Assembly (NCBI RefSeq): GCF_029350945.1
Contig: NZ_JARKMS010000003.1
Location: 248,001-312,000 of the forward strand
Direction of reading: 5' to 3'
DNA from: Maribacter huludaoensis
GTDB lineage: Bacteria > Bacteroidota > Bacteroidia > Flavobacteriales > Flavobacteriaceae
Length of the DNA stretch: 64,000 bases
Shown here: in pieces, positions 51,785 through 60,100 of the stretch
Numbering within the stretch: position 1 is the first letter of the stretch
Layout of the letters: each line of letters starts with the position of its first letter
The notes under the pieces: generated by a model
Told to the model about the DNA's origin: nothing
What the model saw: the letters and a program-made list of their open reading frames with translations, nothing else
Database searches by the model: none
Program-made: the position numbers and the translations under genes

Positions 51785-53022
51785 TGCGGGCAGCATCATT
51801 TAACTTTTTTATTTGTGTATTGTTCAGTTTGCTAATGGGTTGCAAGGAAGAATCTAAAACACCAAAGTCGGAAGCGCCTATAATTGTGGTAGAAAAAATG
51901 AAATCCCCGGCAGCAGCATCTAGTGCATTGCCACACCTAATGTCAAATAAAGATGTTGCTTTACTTTCATGGGTAGAAACTTCTAATGATACTTTGGCCA
52001 CTATGAGATATTCAGAACTGGTCGATGGCAAGTGGCAACAACCTGAAAATATACTAAGTGGTACAGATTGGTTCGTGAACTGGGCAGACTACCCTATGAT
52101 TACCGAGAATAATGGAGATTTATGGTCTCACATCTTAAAAAAATCAACTGAGGGCACCTATTCTTATGATGTAAAGATGAACATTAAGTTAAAAGGTACA
52201 ACTAGTTGGAGAACAGATTTGTCATTACATAACGATAATACACCAACTGAACATGGTTTTGTAAGCGTTGTGCCCTATAATAATTATTTTTTTGTGAACT
52301 GGCTTGATGGCAGAAATACGGAGGAAAATGCAAATGGTGAACGTGGGGCAATGACATTAAGGGCAGGAATTGTTTCTACTAGCGGAGAATTATTAGAAGA
52401 ATATGAGCTTGACTCCAGGACTTGTGATTGCTGCCAGACCACTTCTGCGATTACGGATAACGGTCCGGTTGTAATATATCGTGATCGCTCGGAAAATGAA
52501 ATACGTGACATAAGCATTGTGCGCCAAATAAAAGGGGAGTGGACTACACCTAAAGTAATTCATGAAGATGATTGGCAAATAAAAGGTTGTCCGGTTAACG
52601 GTCCCAAAGTAGACGCTTTGGGTAATAATTTGGTAGTAGCTTGGTTTACGGGAGCTTCAAAAAAACAAAAAGTGCAAATCGCTTTCTCTGCTGATGGAGG
52701 TGCAGAATTTACAGAACCAGTTATTGTTGCCATAGGTACAATTATGGGGCGTGTAGATGTACTTTGGAAGGATGAAGATAATGCGATAGTCAGTTGGATG
52801 GAAGCCAATGACAAAACAGCTTTGTTCAAAGCTATGGCCGTTCATAAGAACGGTACTGTCTCTAAAAGTAGGTTGATTACCACAATGGCAGATTCCCGTA
52901 AGTCTGGTTTTCCCCAAATGGAAATGGTGGAAGAAACATTATATTTTGCGTGGACGGAGCAAGAGGGAGCATTAACTCTGGTGCGTACTGCAAAAATGTC
53001 CGTAGATGCTTTTTATGATTAA
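51784..53022 (+). CDS. Sialidase-like (BNR-type) lipoprotein with CDCC motif
   Basis: 412 residues. Lipobox LLMGC. The body has six-bladed-propeller-like repeats with Trp and Asp-box relatives (VALLSWVETSND, FFVNWLDGRNTEEN, NLVVAWFTGASK, VQIAFSADGGAEF, TLYFAWTEQEG). A cysteine cluster RTCDCCQTT near residue 216 and GCPVNGPK near 265 are distinctive and could form disulfides or bind metal. Catalytic sialidase residues are not evident. Start overlaps the TlpA gene by 1 nt, and the stop overlaps the convergent FKBP gene by 4 nt. Substrate unknown. Confidence 0.8.
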   Translation: MRAASFNFFICVLFSLLMGCKEESKTPKSEAPIIVVEKMKSPAAASSALPHLMSNKDVALLSWVETSNDTLATMRYSELVDGKWQQPENILSGTDWFVNWADYPMITENNGDLWSHILKKSTEGTYSYDVKMNIKLKGTTSWRTDLSLHNDNTPTEHGFVSVVPYNNYFFVNWLDGRNTEENANGERGAMTLRAGIVSTSGELLEEYELDSRTCDCCQTTSAITDNGPVVIYRDRSENEIRDISIVRQIKGEWTTPKVIHEDDWQIKGCPVNGPKVDALGNNLVVAWFTGASKKQKVQIAFSADGGAEFTEPVIVAIGTIMGRVDVLWKDEDNAIVSWMEANDKTALFKAMAVHKNGTVSKSRLITTMADSRKSGFPQMEMVEETLYFAWTEQEGALTLVRTAKMSVDAFYD

Positions 53023-53492
53023 TTGACAGATATTAATTCAATGTCAAATAATAATACAGATCCACCTGGTATTCCATTAAAATCAAAACTACCGTAACCT
53101 AAATGAGCGGGTATTAATAGAACGCCACTGCCACCTTCGTTAAATAATTGAATACCTTCTGTCCATCCGGCAATAACTTTGGAAAGATCAGTAGTAAAGC
53201 CAGCATTGTTTTGATCAAAAACGGAACCGTCCAAGAAATAGCCTCTGTAGGCAACGGTAACATTTGCGGAAGCCGAAGATGGTTTTGGACCACCACCTAA
53301 ATTTTCAATAATATAATGTAAACCTGACGCTGTAGTTTCAGAATCCAGTTCATTGGCGGTCAAGTAATCATTAATTTGCTTTTCATTGATTTCAGTATAG
53401 TCAACAGGTTCAACCGTTATTGCATCATTATCATCGGAGGATAGACAAGAAATCATTGTAGTTGCAGCAAAGAATAGTAAAAAGTATTTCAT
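53019..53492 (-). CDS. FKBP-type peptidyl-prolyl isomerase lipoprotein
   Basis: 157 residues from the ATG at 53490-53492; the frame extends to 53564 but that leader is not plausible and the chosen start gives a good lipobox (TMISC). Single FKBP domain: VTVAYRGYFLDGSVFDQN near residue 75, VIAGWTEGIQLFNEGGSG near 100, IPAHLGYG near 122 and VLLFDIELISV at the end. Periplasmic folding helper. Overlaps the convergent sialidase-like gene by 4 nt. Confidence 0.9.
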   Translation of the reverse strand: MKYFLLFFAATTMISCLSSDDNDAITVEPVDYTEINEKQINDYLTANELDSETTASGLHYIIENLGGGPKPSSASANVTVAYRGYFLDGSVFDQNNAGFTTDLSKVIAGWTEGIQLFNEGGSGVLLIPAHLGYGSFDFNGIPGGSVLLFDIELISVN

Positions 53493-53556
53493 AATATAAG
53501 TCTTGAACAGAAATTGGATTTTAATAAAATTGTAGGGTAAATAGAGACCCAACTTA

Positions 53557-53754
53557 TTATGCAATAAAAGTGTTTACGGAAAAACGGACACTACAGTTTT
53601 TATAAAGATATTTTTGAAATTTTAAGGCTTGAGATTGCGATTCAAAAATAACGGCTTCCGTAATGCTGTTCGCTAAAACAAGATGCCCAATAAGGTATTC
53701 TACGTAGTAAGTATTGTTTTCAGAAAGTAGAACAAAATTCGGTTTGGTCGTCAC
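53557..53754 (-). CDS. Small hypothetical protein
   Basis: 65 residues from a GTG at 53752-53754. Balanced composition, with FVLLSENNTYYVEYLIGHL and a helical EAVIFESQSQALKFQKYLY, unlike a random AT-rich frame, which supports a real gene. No known family. It lies upstream of the FKBP lipoprotein gene on the same strand (64-nt gap) and may share its transcript. The start is uncertain. Confidence 0.5.
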   Translation of the reverse strand: MTTKPNFVLLSENNTYYVEYLIGHLVLANSITEAVIFESQSQALKFQKYLYKNCSVRFSVNTFIA

Positions 53755-53992
53755 AATAATTATTTTACGATACTAAAATAAAGCATTTATTTAAGTGATC
53801 CTAATTTTTTTGAAATTCCTTGTTAAATGGTTGTTCCAGTAGGGTTGGGGTGATAAGTGTTATGTCTAATCTGCTATACCCATTACCTCATATGAAGATG
53901 GTGTTAAAAATTAAAATTTGGATAGTTTTAGAATTTTGGCATTATAATTGCTAATTCTCTAGTAATTAATAATATCAAATTATATTACATTT

Positions 53993-54187
53993 ATGAGTAC
54001 AGGAACAGTAAAGTTCTTCAACGATGAAAAAGGCTACGGCTTTATTACAGAAGAAGGTTCAGCGAACGATCATTTCGTTCACATTTCAGGATTAGTTGAC
54101 GAAATTCGTGAAGGCGATGAAGTAGAATTCGAACTAACCCAAGGAAAAAAAGGTTTAAACGCAGTTAACGTTAGAGTTATAGAATAA
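53993..54187 (+). CDS. Cold-shock domain protein
   Basis: 64 residues, one cold-shock domain. RNP1 is KGYGFI near residue 13 and RNP2 is HFVHIS near 27. CSPs bind single-stranded RNA/DNA and melt RNA structure, often induced on cold or during active growth. Acidic overall like other Bacteroidota CspA proteins. The 238-nt upstream region is long for this genome and could hold a structured leader. Strong terminator follows. Confidence 0.95.
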   Translation: MSTGTVKFFNDEKGYGFITEEGSANDHFVHISGLVDEIREGDEVEFELTQGKKGLNAVNVRVIE

Positions 54188-54195
54188 ACTTTAAG

Positions 54196-54224
54196 AAGTC
54201 CGTCAGCAATGACGGACTTTTTTT
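54196..54224 (+). terminator. Terminator after cold-shock gene
   Basis: AAGTCCGTCA (54196-54205), loop GCAA, TGACGGACTT (54210-54219), T-run. Confidence 0.92.
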
Positions 54225-54365
54225 GGTACACTATCCAAATAAGGTCTAGACAACCTAATCTTTAAAATGTCTACCATCTTTTTAGAGGTCTCAAGGTAGG
54301 TGCAATCTTGTAACTCCTTGTTAATAAAGAGTAATACCATTATTAACTATATAAATTATAAACAC

Positions 54366-54803
54366 ATGTTAGATCAATTAAAACAAATGGCAATTCAAAA
54401 ATTGCAAGAAACCATGAGCGCAAATTCTTTAAATTCTGAAGCTACTAGCGGAGCCGCGGAAGAAGGAGCCAACTCTTTAATTAGTGGGCTTATGGATAAA
54501 ATAAGTGCCGGTGACTTAAGCGCAGTAACAAGTTTGTTTTCAAATGATGGCAATGCTACGGAGGATAGTGGTATTGTTCAGAATTTAAAGGGAAAACTAG
54601 CTGAAATACTAGAAAGTAAAGGTATGAACGCTGAAGAAGCGCAAGCAGAAGCTAGCAACGTAGCACCAGATTTGGTAAATGGGCTTAAGGAGAAATTTCT
54701 ATCGAATGAAGCTTCAGATTCGGCTTTTAGTTTAGAAAGCCTTAGCGGTTTAGTTGGCGGAGATGCAGGTAGCTTACTAGACAAGGCAAAAGGACTTTTC
54801 TAA
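54366..54803 (+). CDS. Conserved small hypothetical protein, DUF937-like
   Basis: 145 residues from the ATG at 54366; the upstream in-frame extension to 54300 is an unlikely leader. Helical, alanine/serine-rich (QKLQETMSANSLNSEATSGAA, LISGLMDKISAGDLSAV, DAGSLLDKAKGLF). The pattern recalls DUF937-like proteins of Bacteroidota, whose function is unknown. No signal. Followed by the first of two identical 34-bp terminator sequences. Confidence 0.72.
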   Translation: MLDQLKQMAIQKLQETMSANSLNSEATSGAAEEGANSLISGLMDKISAGDLSAVTSLFSNDGNATEDSGIVQNLKGKLAEILESKGMNAEEAQAEASNVAPDLVNGLKEKFLSNEASDSAFSLESLSGLVGGDAGSLLDKAKGLF

Positions 54804-54830
54804 GAGAAGTTACTTTTAGCATCGTACAAA

Positions 54831-54864
54831 TAAAACCGCTCAGTAATGAGCGGTTTTTTTATGC
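54831..54864 (+). terminator. Terminator, copy 1 of an identical 34-bp pair
   Basis: AAAACCGCTCA, loop GTAA, TGAGCGGTTTT with a T-run, plus flanking ATGC. Exactly repeated at 55303-55336. Confidence 0.92.
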
Positions 54865-54974
54865 CTAAAAGCTAAATATGATTTTTGTGTATTACGTCTA
54901 ATTTTTAAGGAAACTTTATTTATTAACACAATCAATTGAAAAATGACACGTTAATTATATAAAATAAATGGTTT

Positions 54975-55283
54975 ATGAAAATATCGATAAGTTCCCAAAA
55001 AGTAGCTGTTTTAACCGAATTGGAAAGAAAAAGAAAATCGGTAGAGCAATTATTAATGAAGATGGAATCTTATTTGTATGAGCCACAGACACCTAGTGGC
55101 TTTGAGAAAAAACAAAACTTAAAAACTACTATCAACCGTACTGCAACTAGTACAGATGCTTTACTGGAATTATTAAAGATGAACGATATTTCTATTATGG
55201 AAAGTATGGATGATGTAGAACGCCAAATAGAAGAATGCTACGCCCTAGAACTAGAAGTGGCAAAGTATGTACTAAACAGATAG
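54975..55283 (+). CDS. Small helical hypothetical protein (SYLYEP family, copy 2)
   Basis: 102 residues, helical, cytoplasmic. It shares the ESYLYEP segment, the following hydrophobic and basic pattern, and total length with the 49229 gene product, so the two are paralogues. The tail ECYALELEVAKYVLNR is acidic/amphipathic. No named domain. It sits between two copies of the same 34-bp terminator, as if a gene-plus-terminator unit had been duplicated or captured. Confidence 0.7.
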   Translation: MKISISSQKVAVLTELERKRKSVEQLLMKMESYLYEPQTPSGFEKKQNLKTTINRTATSTDALLELLKMNDISIMESMDDVERQIEECYALELEVAKYVLNR

Positions 55284-55302
55284 AATTAAGCTTATATATT
55301 AT

Positions 55303-55336
55303 TAAAACCGCTCAGTAATGAGCGGTTTTTTTATGC
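55303..55336 (+). terminator. Terminator, copy 2 of an identical 34-bp pair
   Basis: Base-for-base the same as 54831-54864. It ends the transcript of the SYLYEP copy 2 gene. Confidence 0.92.
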
Positions 55337-55466
55337 ACAATAGACAAGTATTAAGCGGTTAAGATTTAAAAATTGTAAGGATTTGGTGTTTAAAATAGGG
55401 GAGTAGGTACACTAAAACATATTTTCAAAAGTTTTATATGTACAGCAACTTTTAATTGAATTTTTG

Positions 55467-56642
55467 ATGAATACCTTATTACCGATCCTAAAAACATCTG
55501 ATTACCGTAAAGACGAAAAACTGCAGTTCAAAGAGTTTTTATTCAATGATAGTATTGCTCCGGTAGTGGCTTATGGTAAAGATAGTGGCAATGCCATGGT
55601 ATATGAAGGTGCTTCAGATGAATCTGATTTGTACGCTAGGTTTCCAGCTATTAAAAAAGAGGCGCTAGCAAATCTAAAAGCAATAGATGTCCCGTATCAA
55701 ATTACAGAGGCAGAGGGTACAAATGTACTGTTTGCCGAAGGTCATGAGTATGCCAGTGAAAAGATTTTAGATACTGCGTTTATGATTAAGGTCGCGGCCG
55801 ATTTAGAGTGCGATACGCTAATGGTGGGTATTCCTTTTAAAGGTGTGTTGATCGCTATAGATGCTAATTCGGAAATGCGTTTAAAGTTGCCGGTGATGGT
55901 AAAGCAGTATTTTGATAATCCGCAGCAAGATCCTATTTCAGATAAAGTATTTCTGGTTCAAAACGGGGAAGTGATTGCCATGGGAGGAGAGAAATTACCT
56001 AAAAACGAATCTGAGGATAATTTTGTGATTTCTGAGGATAAGGAACAGAATTATAGCATAGCTCTAAAAAGTAAGCATATAGAAGAACTGGTTACCGATA
56101 TAAATACATCGTTTCAGCAAGTAATGCTCATGATTTTACAACGTAAGTCTTTTGGAGGCGAGATTACTTTTAATTTAAGTAGTGCTATTTCTAAAGATCA
56201 AGCGCTTATTGATAAATGCAATTCTATAATAGAGCAAATTGAGAAGAATGAGATGTTGCAGACCATTTCTCAGGCATTGGCATCTAGCAAAGTACAGTTT
56301 AAGTTTTTGCATGATGGTAATCTAATAGCTCCAACAGCGACATCCAAGCCAAAGCAACCTGAAACAGTTAAACAATCGACACCGGAAAAATTTAAAACAG
56401 AATACCAACCTAAGGAAACTATTCCTAATAAGAGCGATAAAATAAAACCGGTAGTTTCAAAACAACAGAAACAGGATACTGTAAAGAAATCTAAACCCTG
56501 GTGGAAATTTTGGGCAAGCGAAGAACAAGATTCTCCGGAAATGATAAAAGCTGCACAAGAAAAAGCGAAATTAGACGAGCTGAAATCTGGTAAGCAAAAA
56601 GATTTTGCGAAATCTGACCACAATAAGTTTATGCCGAAATAG
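55467..56642 (+). CDS. Hypothetical protein with weak DUF1444/YtpQ-like core
   Basis: 391 residues from the ATG at 55467. Residues 1-240 form a globular domain; KILDTAFMIKVAADLECDTLMVGIPFKGVLIAID near residues 100-135 loosely resembles the C-terminal part of YtpQ/DUF1444 proteins, which is a weak similarity. Residues 280-391 are a low-complexity Lys/Pro/Gln/Ser-rich tail containing KPWWKFWASEE, reminiscent of membrane-proximal or disordered linkers. No signal peptide. Stand-alone. Real gene by composition and length; function unknown. Confidence 0.7.
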   Translation: MNTLLPILKTSDYRKDEKLQFKEFLFNDSIAPVVAYGKDSGNAMVYEGASDESDLYARFPAIKKEALANLKAIDVPYQITEAEGTNVLFAEGHEYASEKILDTAFMIKVAADLECDTLMVGIPFKGVLIAIDANSEMRLKLPVMVKQYFDNPQQDPISDKVFLVQNGEVIAMGGEKLPKNESEDNFVISEDKEQNYSIALKSKHIEELVTDINTSFQQVMLMILQRKSFGGEITFNLSSAISKDQALIDKCNSIIEQIEKNEMLQTISQALASSKVQFKFLHDGNLIAPTATSKPKQPETVKQSTPEKFKTEYQPKETIPNKSDKIKPVVSKQQKQDTVKKSKPWWKFWASEEQDSPEMIKAAQEKAKLDELKSGKQKDFAKSDHNKFMPK

Positions 56643-57130
56643 CGCGAATGTTTTTAATTGATTTTAGAATGATTCACACGAGTTTCTAGATTATCCTGTG
56701 CATGATTTACACGAGCTTTTTTAATTATCCTGTGGATGATTTAAAAGTCGGTGGGACGATGAAGGTGGACTTATAAGTTAGTATTTCCTAGGTTATGTAT
56801 AATGATGAAATTTGTATAAGATAGTGGGTTGTTTAAAAGTCTATTTTACATACACGAGCTTTTTAATTATCCTGTGGATGATTTATAAGTCGGTGAGATG
56901 ATGTTGGTGGACTTATAAGTTAGATTTTACAATGTTTCTAATAGGGCTAAAATAAGTAACTAATAGTGGGGTTATTAAACATTCTATTTTACATAATATA
57001 AATTATAGAACATTTATATATTTTCTGAGAATAGAGTATTTGAAAGGTTGTTGTACATAGTAAGTCAGACCTTTTTTTACTGGAATATTTAAGTATATAT
57101 TAGCTGATAAATTACTTAGAGAATATTACC
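56643..57130. other. 488-bp non-coding region between converging genes, with tandem repeat
   Basis: No gene. Most of it is the 143-bp tandem repeat listed separately. The rest (56994-57130) is AT-rich with no strong hairpin, so the terminator for either converging gene is not obvious unless the repeats supply it. Confidence 0.6.
56674..56993. repeat. 143-bp non-coding tandem repeat, about 2.2 copies
   Basis: Unit A 56708-56850 and unit B 56851-56993 both begin TACACGAGCTTT and end CTATTTTACA, with diverged middles. A partial copy of about 34 bp lies at 56674-56707 (CACACGAG...ATTATCCTGTG). Each full unit contains the palindrome ACTTATAAGT and an inverted pair around GTCGGTG...GGTGGAC that could fold as a hairpin (TATAAGTC/GACTTATA in unit B). 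Not part of any gene. Confidence 0.75.
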
Positions 57131-60100
57131 TTAATTAATAACAATTTTAAATTCAGCTTTGTCTTTTTCATTTTTAGATATTCTCAACACATACATGCCC
57201 GATGTTAGCGTATCTGATATTTTTATTCTAAGCGTATTATTTTCAATATATTGTCTAGTATTCATCACTACTTTGCCTGTTACATCTGCTATTAAAATAG
57301 TGACCTCACCCTCGGCATTGAACCCTGATACGGTTAACCACTCTGTAACTGGATTTGGAAATAAACTTAATTCATTAAATTGAAAAGTGACTGTCTCTAT
57401 ACCTTGACAATCTGAAGTTCCTTTTATTTCAAAAGTATTTTGCCCGGTTTTTAAAGGGAGCTCAATACTATTTAATCCGGTGTTTGAAAATTCGAATACT
57501 AAAAGTTCCTTATCGGTTTTTACTTGATATGATTTGCTTCCCGTGACATTTATAAGGCCTAAGGCAGCAGATTGGTCTATTTTCTTGTTCGTAATACCTA
57601 TAGCCTCTAACTCTGGAACCATCACATTGAATTCAGGAGCGTTAATTTCTACATATGAACCTTCAAAATTAATAACAAACTGACCCGATGGTAAGTTTGG
57701 AAAAACATATGAGCTCTTTTGGGCAAGATCCACAGCCATTACATCAATACCATCGCCTGAGAGTGTTGCAATTAAGTCATATTCACTATCATTGATAATA
57801 GTTATGCTTCCGTTAGAAGAACTAGGACAAGAAGGCGAGTTCAAAAGTATACTAATATCATTAGGTGCTAGTTGAACCGGCGGACTAATCAATTCATTAA
57901 TGACAATGGTTCTAACAACTTCAACTGCAGCGTTTTCAGCACTATCCTCAACATTGTACCTTACACTATAGGTACCCGCAACATTGATATTTAAATCGGT
58001 CGTATCTACCATGACAAGGTCTGTTATATCACCGTCTACATCATCTGTTGCCAAATAACCGTCTTCTACAAATGGTTCACCTACATTAAGTTCTAAAGGA
58101 TTATCGCCATTTAAAACAATTATGGGTTTAATGGTATCCATAGGTACGGCAATTACATTAATGGTTCTACTAACTTCATCTGCAGCATTACCGGATTCAT
58201 CGCTAACATTATAGGTAATTTCATATGTGCCAGCTAGACCTAGGTTTACATTCTGCATACCTACAATGACATTATCGGTTAGACTACCGTCAACTAAATC
58301 CGTAGCAGAATAACCAGGCTCGAAATAAGTGTCGCCTTCGTTTATTTCAATGGGGTCCTCCCCTTTTAATACAATCATCGGTTTATCGTTATCAGGTATA
58401 GAAATACATGAAAAGATTTGAGCGTAATCTCGACTATCTGCACCACCAATAGCGGCACTCCCTGAGAGGGCTACCGACGATCCGAACCAATCTACGCCAG
58501 TATTACCCTCGGCAACCAGATTATAAGATTCCGTCCAAATACCATCTGTTTCTTTTTGAAAAATATAGGCGGAATTTTTAGCTAAACCATATACATCATT
58601 TGTACCTACCATGACCACATCTTCAAAAACAGCTACGGAATATCCAAAATAGTCATACCTATTGCCATTGCTAGCGGTTAACTTCTGTATTTCGTTCCAG
58701 CTACCAGAAGAACTTTTTTCGAATATAAAGGCTGATCCATTACCATCGTTCAAATAAGAATTATATGTACCTACTATGGCAACATCATCGAAAATGGAGA
58801 CAGATCTGCCAAAGTAATCTACCCGAGCATTATTGCTAGGCGTCAGTTTTTTAATATGCGACCAATTGCCATCCACATCTTTTTCAAATATATAAGCGGC
58901 ACCATTAGCGGCGTTATTCTCATTTTCGCTGTATTTACCCACAATGGCCTTATTAGCAGAAACGGATACTGCATAGCCAAACATATCTAAAGTTCCACCG
59001 TCGAAAGCAGTAAGCTTTGCCGTTTCTATCCAAGAGCCATTAAATTCCATTTCGAAGATATAAGCCGACCCACTTGATAGACCCTTTTCATTATCTCCTG
59101 TTGCACCAATGATAGCAACTTCACCAGAAATGGAAACGGAAAAACCAAAACGATTATAAGATTCATTATTGTTAGGTAAAAGTTTCTGAATTTCGATCCA
59201 AAGGCTATTAGCATCTTTTTTAAATATATAGGCAGCACCACTACCGGTACCGTTATCATCCGTGTTAGAGGCACCTACAATAGCTATATTGCCAGAAATG
59301 GCCACTGAAATACCAAAGTCATTATATGAACTGGTGTCGCTGGCCTGAAGCTTTTGAATTTCTACCCAATTGTTATTGGCGTCTTTTTCAAATATATAGG
59401 CTGCGCTGTTTCCGTTGGCTCCTACAATGGCCGTATTACCCGATATGGCAACAGACCTACCAAAATAATCCCTTATCATGGCATCGCTGGGGCTAATGCT
59501 TTGATTGTTCGTACAAATCGTTATATCGATGACAGTAATAGAAATATTTTGAACGGCAGATAATCCTTCACTATCCGTTACCGTTACTTGAACATTATAA
59601 ACGTTATCGGTATCATTATCCAAAGGGTTATCAATGTCAGGAGTTATATTAAATGAAAACTCACCATTTTGATCATTCAAGTTGAATAACGAATTATCCG
59701 CTCCTGCGTTATCATCCGTTGAAAAGCTGTATACCAAACCATTACCTTCTGAATCGCTATCATCTGTTGCGGTCACTTTAAAAACGGTATTATTACCATT
59801 TACATCGAAATCAAAAGATTGCGTAGAAGTTAGAACCGGTGCCTGATTGGAGGGAGTAACGCTAATTTCAATTTCTTGCGTTGCAGTAAGACCTACATTG
59901 TCTGTTACCGTTACTTGAACGTTGTAAGTATTATTTGCACCATTGTCCAAGGGTTCGCTATAATCCGGAGGGGTGATGAATGAAAGCTCACCCGTATCGC
60001 CTATTAGCGTAAAAAGATCATTATCCAATCCACCATTATTTAATGTGGTAAGGCTATAGACCAAACCATTGCCATCTGTGTCTTTATAGTGAGATGCATT

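Noticed and set aside
56270-56623. 117-codon minus-strand frame
   Set aside because: Mirror of the low-complexity tail of the 55467 gene; Cys/Phe/Ser-rich artefact.
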